This document shows, in pieces, positions 26,957 through 37,058 of a DNA stretch of 53,720 bases. The stretch lies in assembly GCA_002400845.2 (NCBI GenBank), contig NVRK02000072.1, positions 1-53,720 of the forward strand, written 5' to 3'. The notes beneath the pieces are model-generated. The model saw only the letters and a program-made list of their open reading frames with translations. It was not told the DNA's origin and made no database searches. Position 1 is the stretch's first letter, and every line of letters begins with the position of its first letter. The DNA comes from Hyphomicrobiales bacterium. Its GTDB lineage: Bacteria > Pseudomonadota > Alphaproteobacteria > Rhizobiales > Rhizobiaceae. The position numbers and the translations under genes were made by a program.

Positions 26957-27541
26957 ATGAGCGATTGCACAAACCTAGAGGGGCAATTATTGGTTGCCAT
27001 GCCCAAAATGGGCGATGCGCGTTTTGAAAAGACGGTCATTTACATTTGTGCGCATTCAGCTGAGGGATCAATGGGGTTTATAATCAATAAACCGCTAGAA
27101 ACACCTCGTCCAAAAGATTTTTTAACGCAGCTCAATATTGTTACAGAAAAAGAATCTGACAAAATACCGACCCAGCTTATGGAAGGTGATTTGTATTCAG
27201 GCGGCCCTGTAGAGCCTGGCAGAGGCTTTGTTTTGCACTCTGCTGAGTATGAGGGCGAAAGCACAATTAAAGTTGCAAAGGATGTTTACCTTACAGCAAC
27301 TTTAGAAATTTTGCGCGAAATTGCCTTTGGGCGTGGTCCTACCAAATATATATTGGCGCTTGGTTATTCAGGTTGGTCTGCCGGTCAATTAGAAGAGGAA
27401 ATATCTTCTAATGGTTGGTTGATTGCGAAGGCTGATGCAGACTTAATATACAGCAATAACTATGATGCAAAATACAATCAAGCAATGAACAATATGGGCA
27501 TAGACCCTGCTTTACTTTCAACAGACGCAGGCCACGCATAA
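26957..27541 (+). CDS. YqgE/AlgH family protein
   Basis: 194 residues with the conserved family blocks: LEGQLLVAMPKMGDARFEKTVIYICAH at the start, EGSMGFIINKPL, LYSGGPVEPGRGFVLHS and LALGYSGWSAGQLEEEI. This family is highly conserved in proteobacteria; it was once tied to alginate regulation in Pseudomonas (AlgH) but its molecular function is unknown. Ends convergent with the GGDEF/EAL gene, 42 bases away; a short stem GTGCT/AGCAC lies in that space. Confidence 0.93.
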   Translation: MSDCTNLEGQLLVAMPKMGDARFEKTVIYICAHSAEGSMGFIINKPLETPRPKDFLTQLNIVTEKESDKIPTQLMEGDLYSGGPVEPGRGFVLHSAEYEGESTIKVAKDVYLTATLEILREIAFGRGPTKYILALGYSGWSAGQLEEEISSNGWLIAKADADLIYSNNYDAKYNQAMNNMGIDPALLSTDAGHA

Positions 27542-27583
27542 TTGAGTTAAAAAGTGCTTGAATGAGCACATTTGAAACACTGC

Positions 27584-30517
27584 TTAATGCTTAGATAAAT
27601 CTATTTCTTTTTGAAGTATCTTATTCACTTCGCCAACATCTACAGCACTGCCAAACAAAAAGCCTTGTGCATATTCACAACCCATTTGGCGTAATTCTGT
27701 TACGTCGCTTTCCAGTTCAACGCCTTCTGCGATCAATTCGTGTTCAAGCCCATGTGCCATAGCAATGATAGAACGAAGAACAATCAAACGTTCTTTTTTA
27801 TTGCGAGCTTGAATAAACGACTTATCGATTTTGATCGTATCAAATGGGAACTTCATTAAGTATGAAAGGCTAGAATAGCCAGTACCAAAATCATCAAGCG
27901 AAAGGCCAACTCCAAGCGCTTTAATACGCTTTAGAACTTCATTGGAATAGACTGGATTGCTCATCACCAAGTTTTCGGTCAATTCAATTTTAAGCGCACT
28001 TGCCGGCAATCCGCTTTTTTCAAGCGAGTCTTTAATGCTGTGTAATAATTCGTCTTTCAACAATTGGCGACTTGAAATATTGACGCTAACAAAAGGCGTT
28101 TGACCGTCATTGGCGGCATGAATTTTTCCAAAATCAGCAGTAGCCACTTGAATAACATAATTTCCTAAATCATTAATCAGGCCAGAAGTTTCAGCAATCG
28201 GAATGAAATCAGAAGGTGAAACCTTACCAAGCTTTGGATGTGTCCATCTAACAAGCGCTTCAAAACCAACAACTTTATAATCTTCTAAATTTACAATTGG
28301 CTGATACAAAACAGTAATTTGTTTATTTTGAATAGCAAGCTTTAGATCATTTTCTAAAATTACACTGTCGTCTTTGCCCGTTCTAAAGGCAGGTCTAAAC
28401 GGCTCAATGCGATTTCCGCCAAGATGCTTGGCATGTAGCATGGCAAGTTCAGCATCGCGCATTAATAAGTTTGGATCTTTTATATCACTGGTCCAACTTG
28501 CAATGCCAATAGAGCCAGTTAACTCAATTTCTTTTCCGCCATGCTCAATAGGTGCGCATAAAGTTGTGCGAACCATATCTGCAAAAATTGCGATTTGCTC
28601 AGGCTTGATTTCAGATAATAACATGATGGAAAATTGGTCGCCGCCCAAACGTGCAACACTGTCTCCATTTTTTAAAATTTTACTCAACCTACGCGCAACG
28701 GTAAGCAATATAATATCACCAGCGGCAAAACCAATTTCTGCATTTGCTTCTCTAAAGTGATCGATATTTAGGTGGAATACAGTTGGCCTAATATTGTTGT
28801 CACGCCCCGCCATTTGCATAACCATATCCAAACGGCTCACAAATAACTCTCTATTTTCAAGGCCCGTTAAATTGTCGCGCACTGCGTCTTGAAGCAACCG
28901 TTCTTCAGCCATTTTAGCATCGGTCACATCTTCAATCGTACCAATGCAACGAATAACAGACCCATCAACGCCCAGCATTGGACGTGCCTTTAACTTAAAC
29001 CAATGATATGGATTTTCAGTTCCTGCCATGCGGAATGATTGAGAAATGCGACCTCTTTTATGTTCCACAATTGTGTTCAATATCGAGGTGAAGCGCTCCC
29101 GATCATTTGCGTGAATTAAATTTGAAAAATTACTTTTTGGGCCGGATATTTCTTTTGTCGGTATGCTTAGTATTTCACCTAGCTCATCGCCGCAATGAAT
29201 GAAATTTCTCGTTACGTCCCAGTCCCACAAAATGTCTCCAGAACCTGAAAGCGCCAACGCTTGCTGTTCAACATCACTAACTAAGCCTTGCGATAACGCA
29301 CTGCCCGTAAAGGCGTGCTGAATTACAGTGAACGAAATTAAAAGAACCAAAAGAACCAAGCCGCCGCCAAGGGCAGGTTGTATAATATCGTTAGAAACTT
29401 GATTGGTAACCGTTAGCCAGTTTGCAATTATCCAAGCGACCGCCAACACCCAAGTTGGTAATAGCATCACGGCGCGGTCAAAGCCTTTAAACGAGAGATA
29501 GAATATCATTAGACCAGCAAGGATAATTGTGAGCGTGAACGAGATACGCGCAATGCCAGCTGCAATGTCTGCATCAAACAGAACAACGCCCATTAAAATC
29601 GCTAACCCTAATATCCAAGCAATCGACACGCTTGAAATGTTTTTATTCCAGCGATGCAGATTTAAATATGCTGAGAAGAATATAAGTAAGGCTGCTGATA
29701 AAAAGACCTCTGTTCCAGCGCGCCAAATCGCTGTGCTAAATTCTGTTAAAGGAACAACGCGGCCCCAAAAACCAAAATCAACGCATATATAAGCAAGTAC
29801 GCCCCAAGCAAGCGCCGCAGTCGCTGGAAAAATTGCAGAGGATTTTACAACAAAAAGAATTGTTAAAAACATTGCCAAAAGGCCGGCGACACCCAAAACA
29901 ATTCCACGATAAAGCGTTAGGCTATTTATGGTGTCCTTATAAACCGCTGGCTCCCATAAGGTAAGGCTAGGCAAACGATCACCATTGAGTTCGGCAATCA
30001 ATGTAATAACGGCGCCAGGGTTTAGTGTAATGAGAAAAACATCAGCTTCTCGGTCATCTTGGGCCTCTAGCGTAAAGCCTTCACTAGGGGTGATGGCAAT
30101 AATGCGAGATTTATCAAGGTCAGGCCAAATAATGCCAGAATTCACCATTCTGTAATGTGGCGCCACAATATAGCGATCTATTTGCTCGTTTGAATCATTT
30201 GCCAGCGCAAAAACATACCAATTCGTGTTTTCGCTTTTAACACTTGGCTTGATTTCTACACGCCGCACAATGCCGTCGCGATCAGGAGCTGTAGAAATCT
30301 TTAAACTATTACCACGATTTAAATATTTATCGCCAATTTTAGAAATATCTAGTGCTTTTAGATCTTTTGTAACGCTTACAGGTTCTGCCGCGAATGCGTT
30401 TAACTGTAATCCAAAAAATAAAATGACAAAGCAAGCAAACAGATAAGTGACTGCTTTACTAAACGCCTTTTTCAAAAGACTAAAAAGAGGATATGTACCA
30501 ACATTTTTCATGCTCAA
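27584..30517 (-). CDS. Membrane GGDEF-EAL protein with 7TMR-DISM-like sensor and PAS domain
   Basis: 977 residues. A signal/anchor (about 25-43), then a periplasmic domain (45-195) and seven to eight membrane helices (200-400) like 7TMR-DISM receptors. A PAS domain follows (423-535), then GGDEF (540-710) and EAL (720-970) domains. The cyclase motif is GGDQF (625-629) rather than GGDEF/GGEEF, and KNGD stands where an RxxD inhibitory site would be, so cyclase activity is doubtful. The phosphodiesterase part is intact: FEALVRW (753-759), ELTEN, DDFGTGYSSL (876-885), KIDKSFI and AEGVE. Most likely a c-di-GMP phosphodiesterase controlled by a periplasmic or membrane signal. Confidence 0.9.
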   Translation of the reverse strand: MSMKNVGTYPLFSLLKKAFSKAVTYLFACFVILFFGLQLNAFAAEPVSVTKDLKALDISKIGDKYLNRGNSLKISTAPDRDGIVRRVEIKPSVKSENTNWYVFALANDSNEQIDRYIVAPHYRMVNSGIIWPDLDKSRIIAITPSEGFTLEAQDDREADVFLITLNPGAVITLIAELNGDRLPSLTLWEPAVYKDTINSLTLYRGIVLGVAGLLAMFLTILFVVKSSAIFPATAALAWGVLAYICVDFGFWGRVVPLTEFSTAIWRAGTEVFLSAALLIFFSAYLNLHRWNKNISSVSIAWILGLAILMGVVLFDADIAAGIARISFTLTIILAGLMIFYLSFKGFDRAVMLLPTWVLAVAWIIANWLTVTNQVSNDIIQPALGGGLVLLVLLISFTVIQHAFTGSALSQGLVSDVEQQALALSGSGDILWDWDVTRNFIHCGDELGEILSIPTKEISGPKSNFSNLIHANDRERFTSILNTIVEHKRGRISQSFRMAGTENPYHWFKLKARPMLGVDGSVIRCIGTIEDVTDAKMAEERLLQDAVRDNLTGLENRELFVSRLDMVMQMAGRDNNIRPTVFHLNIDHFREANAEIGFAAGDIILLTVARRLSKILKNGDSVARLGGDQFSIMLLSEIKPEQIAIFADMVRTTLCAPIEHGGKEIELTGSIGIASWTSDIKDPNLLMRDAELAMLHAKHLGGNRIEPFRPAFRTGKDDSVILENDLKLAIQNKQITVLYQPIVNLEDYKVVGFEALVRWTHPKLGKVSPSDFIPIAETSGLINDLGNYVIQVATADFGKIHAANDGQTPFVSVNISSRQLLKDELLHSIKDSLEKSGLPASALKIELTENLVMSNPVYSNEVLKRIKALGVGLSLDDFGTGYSSLSYLMKFPFDTIKIDKSFIQARNKKERLIVLRSIIAMAHGLEHELIAEGVELESDVTELRQMGCEYAQGFLFGSAVDVGEVNKILQKEIDLSKH

Positions 30518-30592
30518 TTATATAGCCTTTTCATACCATCAACGGCAAAGAAAATTTGCTTCATTAACTGCTTTTCATTGGTTCACTAACAA

Positions 30593-31183
30593 TTAGTTTT
30601 TGATTCTAGAAAAAAGCATGTGATCTTGTCTTTTTCCATCTATCTCTAAGTAAGATTTTCCAATGCCTTCTTGCTCAAATTCACACGATTTAAGTAGTTT
30701 GATTGAACGTGTGTTGTGTTTAAGGCAGGCAGTCTCCAACCTGATTAATTTTTGCGTGTCAAAGCCAAATTTGCAAATCCGAGTAAGGGCAGCATTCATA
30801 TAACCTTGGCCATTATGTTCTTGTGCTAACCAATAGCCAATTGTACCAGTTAGAGCCGAGCCAAATCTAATATTATACAAGCCAATGCCACCAATTATGC
30901 CTGCTTTTTTATGTATCAACAAATATGAAAAGCCTGATCTTAGTCTGGCATTTGAATTGACTTGTTTAACGCGAGTTACAAAGTCTTTTTTCGACAACGC
31001 ATCATGAGGCCATTTAGGTTCCCATGGTTTTAAGAAATATCTGTTGGCAGAACGCACTTCTTGCCATTGCTTTAAATGTTTCATCCTTGGATGTTCTAAT
31101 TTCAAAGCCTCATTGCAAAATAGTGTCGTATTATTTAGCTCTATTTTACTAAACACAGATAAAATATTTGAGAGCCGTGTCAT
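30593..31183 (-). CDS. GNAT family N-acetyltransferase (RimJ/RimL-like)
   Basis: 196 residues with the GNAT fold: HLKQWQEVRSANRYFLKPWEP at the start like RimJ/RimL, then IGGIGLYNIRFGSALTGTIGYWL, and the acetyl-CoA loop AQEHNGQGYMNAALTRICKFGFD (Q-x-x-GxG/A). RLETACLKHNTRSIKLLKSCEFEQEG is the typical last segment. It could acetylate a ribosomal protein or a small amine. Its position directly downstream of the M16 peptidase gene is conserved in Rhizobiales. Confidence 0.85.
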   Translation of the reverse strand: MTRLSNILSVFSKIELNNTTLFCNEALKLEHPRMKHLKQWQEVRSANRYFLKPWEPKWPHDALSKKDFVTRVKQVNSNARLRSGFSYLLIHKKAGIIGGIGLYNIRFGSALTGTIGYWLAQEHNGQGYMNAALTRICKFGFDTQKLIRLETACLKHNTRSIKLLKSCEFEQEGIGKSYLEIDGKRQDHMLFSRIKN

Positions 31184-31222
31184 ATTAAACCAAGGCTCCT
31201 AAACCTGTTATTTAGTAGCCTT

Positions 31223-32506
31223 TTAAGCTGTTTTATTGGTTACCTGTGAACCAAGATAATCAGCAATTTCCGCCTGTTTCATTACCTTATCCACAGAACC
31301 AACAGCGGCTATTGTGGGATTGCTTTGCGTAAACAATCGGCCAGCCAAGTCTGTAATTCTTTCTGTCGAAATCGCAGTTAGACGGTCCATAAGTTCTTCA
31401 TTTGTCACAGGGCGACCAAACAACATTATTTGACGAGCCAATTGAGTTGCCCGAGAAGAAGGGCTTTCCATGCTCATCATAAGGCCAGCTCTTATTTGCG
31501 CCCGTGCACGGTCTACTTCATGTTTATCAATGTCTTGTGCAGCGCGTTTTAGCTCATCCAAAATAATTGGCATAAGCTTTGGAATGTCTTCTGTCTCTGT
31601 TGCCGCATGAACGCCAAAAATACCGCTATCAGAAAAGCCCCAATGGAATGAATAGATAGAATAACAAAGGCCATGTTTCTCGCGTACTTCTTGGAATAAT
31701 CGAGACGACATACCGCCGCCAAGAATCATAGAAAGCAATTGCGAAGCATAAAAATCACGCGCATGGTAAGCGCGGCCTTCAAAGCCGATAACCAATTGAG
31801 TTTCTGCATTGTCTCGTTTTGTAAAACTTTCGCCGCCAATGTAGTTGGACGCAACAGGTTCATCAGCAAGAGAGGAAGGAAACCCACTGTAAAGCTCTTC
31901 AGCTTTGGTAAGTAATTTATCGCAATCAATCTTACCAGAGGCTGATAAAACCATATTAGGTCCACGATAGTGCTTGCCAAGATAATTATTTAAATCATCT
32001 TTGCCGAAACTTTTTACTGTTTCTGGCGTGCCTAAAATTGGACGCCCAATGGGTTGCCCATCAAAAGCAGTGTCTTGAAAATTATCAAATACAAGATCAT
32101 CAGGCACGTCATTAGCTGCGCCAATCTCTTGTAATATAACATGTTTTTCGCGTTCTATTTCAGCTTCTTCGAAAGTAGAATTTTCAAGTATATCATGCAA
32201 AACATCCATACCCAAATTTATATCATCACCCAAAAGGCGCGTGAAATATGAAGTGCTTTCAATGCTGGTTGCCGCATTAATATCGCCGCCAACATCTTCA
32301 ATCGCTTCAACAATTTGGCGCGAAGTTCTTTTTTTCGTGCCTTTAAAAGCCATATGCTCAAGAAAGTGAGCAATGCCATGCTCATTTTCGTCTTCATTTC
32401 TTGAGCCCGCTTTAATCCAAGTGCCAAGTGCCACTGTCTCTAAGTGAGGCATTGGGTTTAATACGACCGTCATGCCGTTTTTTAATTTTGTAACTTCTAC
32501 GCTCAT
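31223..32506 (-). CDS. M16 family zinc peptidase (mitochondrial processing peptidase-like)
   Basis: 427 residues. The inverted zinc motif HFLEH (H47, E50, H51) is followed about 75 residues later by EIEREKHVILQEIG, which supplies the third ligand. It has the two-domain M16B layout and a glycine-rich loop LILGGGMSSRLFQEVREKHGLCYSI. The bacterial enzyme is the relative of the mitochondrial processing peptidase beta subunit. Its substrate in bacteria is not settled. Upstream is thrC (118 bases), downstream the GNAT gene. Confidence 0.93.
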   Translation of the reverse strand: MSVEVTKLKNGMTVVLNPMPHLETVALGTWIKAGSRNEDENEHGIAHFLEHMAFKGTKKRTSRQIVEAIEDVGGDINAATSIESTSYFTRLLGDDINLGMDVLHDILENSTFEEAEIEREKHVILQEIGAANDVPDDLVFDNFQDTAFDGQPIGRPILGTPETVKSFGKDDLNNYLGKHYRGPNMVLSASGKIDCDKLLTKAEELYSGFPSSLADEPVASNYIGGESFTKRDNAETQLVIGFEGRAYHARDFYASQLLSMILGGGMSSRLFQEVREKHGLCYSIYSFHWGFSDSGIFGVHAATETEDIPKLMPIILDELKRAAQDIDKHEVDRARAQIRAGLMMSMESPSSRATQLARQIMLFGRPVTNEELMDRLTAISTERITDLAGRLFTQSNPTIAAVGSVDKVMKQAEIADYLGSQVTNKTA

Positions 32507-32624
32507 GATTAGCGCCTGCTCCTCCAGCTCTAATAGATTAATAGAGCTCCAAATTTTGTTCAGCTTGGCAGTAATTTTTGCCAGTGCTTAAGTGGGTTTT
32601 AATAGTGTATTCTAAACGTCTATT

Positions 32625-34010
32625 CTAAATATGTTTTCTTATATGGGCTTTCAATGCTTCTGCGTCATTAGCAATCACACTAAAGTGTTCTTTACGCTTC
32701 ATCAAATCACCTTGCCAGCTTGGCAATGCTGGGTGAATGCCACTGGCATCTTTTACAGCATCTGGAAATTTAGCAGGGTGCGCGGTGGCTAATGTCACCA
32801 TAGGCGTTCCAGCTTGTGCGAACTCTTTAGCAACTTTCAAACCAACAGCTGTGTGTGGGTCAAGTAAATAACCAGATTGTTCCAGCGTGGTTTTGATAGT
32901 ATCCTTTGTTTCTTGCGCGCTTGAACGACCCGCATCAAATTCTGCTTTAATTTTCTCAAAAGCGTTAAGATTGATTGAAAAAGAACCAGACTTTTCTAAT
33001 CCGTCCATAAGGCGTGAAACTTCTTCGCCATCGCGGTCATGGGCTTCAAACAATAACCGTTCAAAGTTAGAAGACACTTGAATGTCCATAGAAGGCGAAG
33101 TTGTCGGCGCAACGCCAGTTACCTCATAGCGCATGGTTTCCAAGCAACGGGTCAAAATATCATTACTATTTGTTGCAATAACCAATTGCTCAATAGGCAG
33201 GCCCATTCGCTTTGCAACAAAACCTGCAAAAATATCGCCAAAATTACCAGTTGGAACCGTAAACGACACTTTTTTAGTGGGGCCGCCAAGTGCAACCGCG
33301 GCAGTAAAGTAATAAACTACCTGCGCCATAATACGTGCCCAATTGATTGAGTTCACGCCAGACAATTGTACTTCATCACGAAAGCTATGATCGTTGAAAA
33401 GCGCTTTAACCAAAGCCTGACAATCATCAAAATTTCCATCCACCGCAAGCGCGTGAATAGATTTATCCTTTACCGTTGTCATTTGCATGCGCTGCACATC
33501 AGACACACGCCCATTTGGAAACAAGATAAACATGTTCGTATTGTCTTTGCCCTTAAAGGCTTCAATTGCCGCGCCACCTGTATCCCCAGATGTCGCACCA
33601 ATAATAGTAGCGTTTTCACCGCGCTCTTTTAAAACGTGGTTCATCAATCGACTAAGCAATTGCATAGCCACATCTTTAAAGGCCATGGTTGGGCCGTGAA
33701 AGAGTTCTAAAATATAGTGATTTGGCGCAACTTGCACTAAGGGTGTAACGTCATCATGGCGAAAAGTCGCATAGGCTTCTTCTACCATTTTATCAAAATC
33801 ACTTTTTGCAATGTCATCTTTAACAAAAGGCCAAAGAACAGTTTTTGCGACATCTGCATAGGGTTTACCCGCCATACTGGCTATGGTTGATTTATCTAGT
33901 TTAGGCCAAGTTTGCGGAACATATAGTCCGCCATCTCTTGCTAACGCTGCTAGTAAAACATCGTTAAAACCAAGGACAGGTGCTTGGCCGCGCGTACTTA
34001 CAAATTTCAT
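32625..34010 (-). CDS. thrC: Threonine synthase
   Basis: 461 residues. MKFVSTRGQAPVLGFNDVLLAALARDGGLYVP is the family's N-terminal pattern, the PLP lysine is K112 in HGPTMAFKDVAMQLL, and IIGATSGDTGGAAIEAF is the phosphate loop. It converts O-phosphohomoserine to threonine, working with the thrB product encoded at 24 kb. Upstream on the other strand is a lipoprotein gene; the 247 bases between hold both promoters and no recognisable leader peptide or attenuator. Confidence 0.97.
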   Translation of the reverse strand: MKFVSTRGQAPVLGFNDVLLAALARDGGLYVPQTWPKLDKSTIASMAGKPYADVAKTVLWPFVKDDIAKSDFDKMVEEAYATFRHDDVTPLVQVAPNHYILELFHGPTMAFKDVAMQLLSRLMNHVLKERGENATIIGATSGDTGGAAIEAFKGKDNTNMFILFPNGRVSDVQRMQMTTVKDKSIHALAVDGNFDDCQALVKALFNDHSFRDEVQLSGVNSINWARIMAQVVYYFTAAVALGGPTKKVSFTVPTGNFGDIFAGFVAKRMGLPIEQLVIATNSNDILTRCLETMRYEVTGVAPTTSPSMDIQVSSNFERLLFEAHDRDGEEVSRLMDGLEKSGSFSINLNAFEKIKAEFDAGRSSAQETKDTIKTTLEQSGYLLDPHTAVGLKVAKEFAQAGTPMVTLATAHPAKFPDAVKDASGIHPALPSWQGDLMKRKEHFSVIANDAEALKAHIRKHI

Positions 34011-34257
34011 AAAACCATCTTTTCATCTGGGACTAATGAGTCAAAAACTTTACTAATTGGGTGGCTTTCTAACGATTAATTGAATGAATCGCAATCATAA
34101 AGAAGTAATAAAAATTATCCATTAAGCATAAATGTTTTTGACCCTTCGCATTTTGGCCTTCAACCTGTTATATGAAACAAAAATAGTGCCAAAGAAGCTT
34201 GTATTCTAACTTGTTAGTTTTGAGCTGGTAGTTTTCAGTAAGGGTAGTTCTGAGTAT

Positions 34258-34890
34258 ATGCTAAAAACAACATCATTTAAGAAAATGACCGTAATTTCGG
34301 GTTTAATCTCATGCGCGGTTTTACTAGCAAGCTGTAATTCATCTGGAGATGGGGCAGGGGTAGAAAAAACCTTAACAGTACAGCCAGACAATCAACAGGT
34401 TAGCTCTGGTTTTGGCAGACCTTTGCAGGATCAAACGCAAAATCCTAACGAATTTTGCCCTAAAATTTATTTACGCGCAGGTACCGAAACCTTCAATATT
34501 TTTCCAGAAGGTGTAACTGAAGAAGATGCAGGTTCTTCTCAAGAATTGCGTTTTAGAGCAACAATTACAGAACATGTTCGTGAATGTAATGCTGCTGGGC
34601 AGTTCATTAACATTGATGTCGGCATACGCGGTCGTTTTTTAAGTGGCCCTAAGGGTGAAAAAGGTGCGTTCATGTTGCCGATAAGAGTGGCTGTGGTGCG
34701 TGGTGATGATGTTTTATATACTCAGCTACATGAAGTGTGGGCTGAGATTTTGCCAGGGCGTGCAAATGGTGCATTTACTTATGTTGATAAAAAAATCTCT
34801 ATTTTAAAGCCAGAAAGTCCAAATGTTCAAATCTTTGTTGGCTTTGACATAGGTTCAAATAAAGAGAAGAAAAAGCCAAAAAGTAACTGA
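34258..34890 (+). CDS. Lipoprotein, function unknown
   Basis: 210 residues with a lipoprotein signal: MLKTTSFKKMTVISGLISCAVLLASC, lipobox LASC with C26, followed by SSGDGAG. The mature part has beta-rich sequence (FCPKIYLRAGTETFNIFPEGVTEED, ATITEHVRECN, GIRGRFLSGPKGEKGAFMLPIRVAVVRG). The tail is basic (KEKKKPKSN). Proteins of this kind are found in many Rhizobiales upstream of other core genes, but I know of no function. A later ATG at 34285 would remove the lysines from the signal peptide, so I keep the first. Three 12-base near-repeats lie just upstream. Confidence 0.7.
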   Translation: MLKTTSFKKMTVISGLISCAVLLASCNSSGDGAGVEKTLTVQPDNQQVSSGFGRPLQDQTQNPNEFCPKIYLRAGTETFNIFPEGVTEEDAGSSQELRFRATITEHVRECNAAGQFINIDVGIRGRFLSGPKGEKGAFMLPIRVAVVRGDDVLYTQLHEVWAEILPGRANGAFTYVDKKISILKPESPNVQIFVGFDIGSNKEKKKPKSN

Positions 34891-34968
34891 CAATATCTGG
34901 CAGTATTCCTCTAGTATTATTCATAGCATTAAAGTTTAGAACAGATCAGATAGAGTATAGGGGCAAAA

Positions 34969-35643
34969 GTGCGAGATTTTTCAGACATTGCAGCATTAGC
35001 AACTGAGCGCCATGGCGCAGAAAAAATTGCTATTATTCAAGAAAATGCCAAGCCACTTTCGCCAACCGAACTTGCAAAAATTCCAGACGATCGTTGGTTG
35101 GCGCAGGCAACAAGAAGTATTTTTCAATCAGGCTTTAATTGGAAAGTAGTTGATTCAAAATGGGACGGTTTTGAAACTGCATTTGAAGGTTTTGACCTAG
35201 GGCGATGGATATTCTCCAATGATGACGATTTAAGCACGTTGGTTTCTGACAAACGCATTATTCGCAATGGCATGAAGATAAAAACGGTGCCAGAAAACGC
35301 AAGATTTTTTGGTGAACTTGCTGACGAAGCTGGTAGCGTTGGCAAATTTATTGGCGAATGGCCCGTAACCAAGCAAGTCGAATTATTAGACATATTGCAT
35401 AAACGTGGCTCGCGCCTTGGGGCAATGACAGGTCAATATTTTCTGCGTTTCATGGGCAAAGATTGCTATATATTATCGAGAGACGTAACAGCTGCTTTAA
35501 TCAGAGCAGGTGTCGTAGATAAATACCCATCGTCCAAAAAACTAAAGGCTGCAACTCAGCAAGCTTTTAACGAATGGATGGAAGAATCTGGCCTTGGCGC
35601 AAGTGCGGTTTCTACCACTTTAGCGCATTCTATTGACGGCTGA
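34969..35643 (+). CDS. DNA-3-methyladenine glycosylase I-like protein
   Basis: 224 residues starting at GTG 34969 with AGGGG ahead. The HhH-GPD-like pattern of Tag-type glycosylases is visible: LAQATRSIFQSGFNWKVVDSKWDGFETAFEGFD, then the helical part with RIIRNGMKIKTVPENA, and later FLRFMGKDCYILSRDVTAALIRAGVVDKYP. It probably excises alkylated bases, though the subfamily is not classical Tag: the zinc-snap cysteines of E. coli Tag are not seen. It stands between a lipoprotein gene and ccrM. Confidence 0.8.
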   Translation: MRDFSDIAALATERHGAEKIAIIQENAKPLSPTELAKIPDDRWLAQATRSIFQSGFNWKVVDSKWDGFETAFEGFDLGRWIFSNDDDLSTLVSDKRIIRNGMKIKTVPENARFFGELADEAGSVGKFIGEWPVTKQVELLDILHKRGSRLGAMTGQYFLRFMGKDCYILSRDVTAALIRAGVVDKYPSSKKLKAATQQAFNEWMEESGLGASAVSTTLAHSIDG

Positions 35644-35722
35644 TTAGATGATACAGTGCGTGAAAAATCTCATATTTTTAATTTTACCACACTAAACAAT
35701 TTCAATTTTTACGCTTCCTTAA

Positions 35723-36943
<1,221 letters not shown>

Positions 36944-36986
36944 ACAATACAGAATTAACTAGGCTTGAAGATATTCAAGTCTACTT

Positions 36987-37033
36987 AAAACGCTTTCTGA
37001 CTTGCCTCCAAGGGTCAGGAAGCGTTTTGTTTT
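36987..37033 (+). terminator. Terminator between ccrM and mutY
   Basis: AAAACGCTTTCTGAC (36987-37001) pairs with GTCAGGAAGCGTTTT (37014-37028), a 15-bp stem with one G-U pair and a 12-base loop, followed by GTTTTT. It is a strong intrinsic terminator for ccrM. Read the other way it also ends in U-rich stem bases, so it may serve convergent mutY as well. Confidence 0.85.
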
Positions 37034-37058
37034 TAAAACTAAGTTTTTAAAACTAAGT
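37031..37058. repeat. 14-bp tandem duplication over the end of mutY
   Basis: TTTTAAAACTAAGT occurs twice in direct succession (37031-37044, 37045-37058). The mutY stop codon lies in the second copy. A simple replication-slippage duplication is the likely origin. Confidence 0.8.

Noticed and set aside
27554..27569. Stem GTGCT/AGCAC between yqgE and the GGDEF/EAL gene as a terminator
   Set aside because: Only 5 bp and no U-run; too weak to list as a feature.
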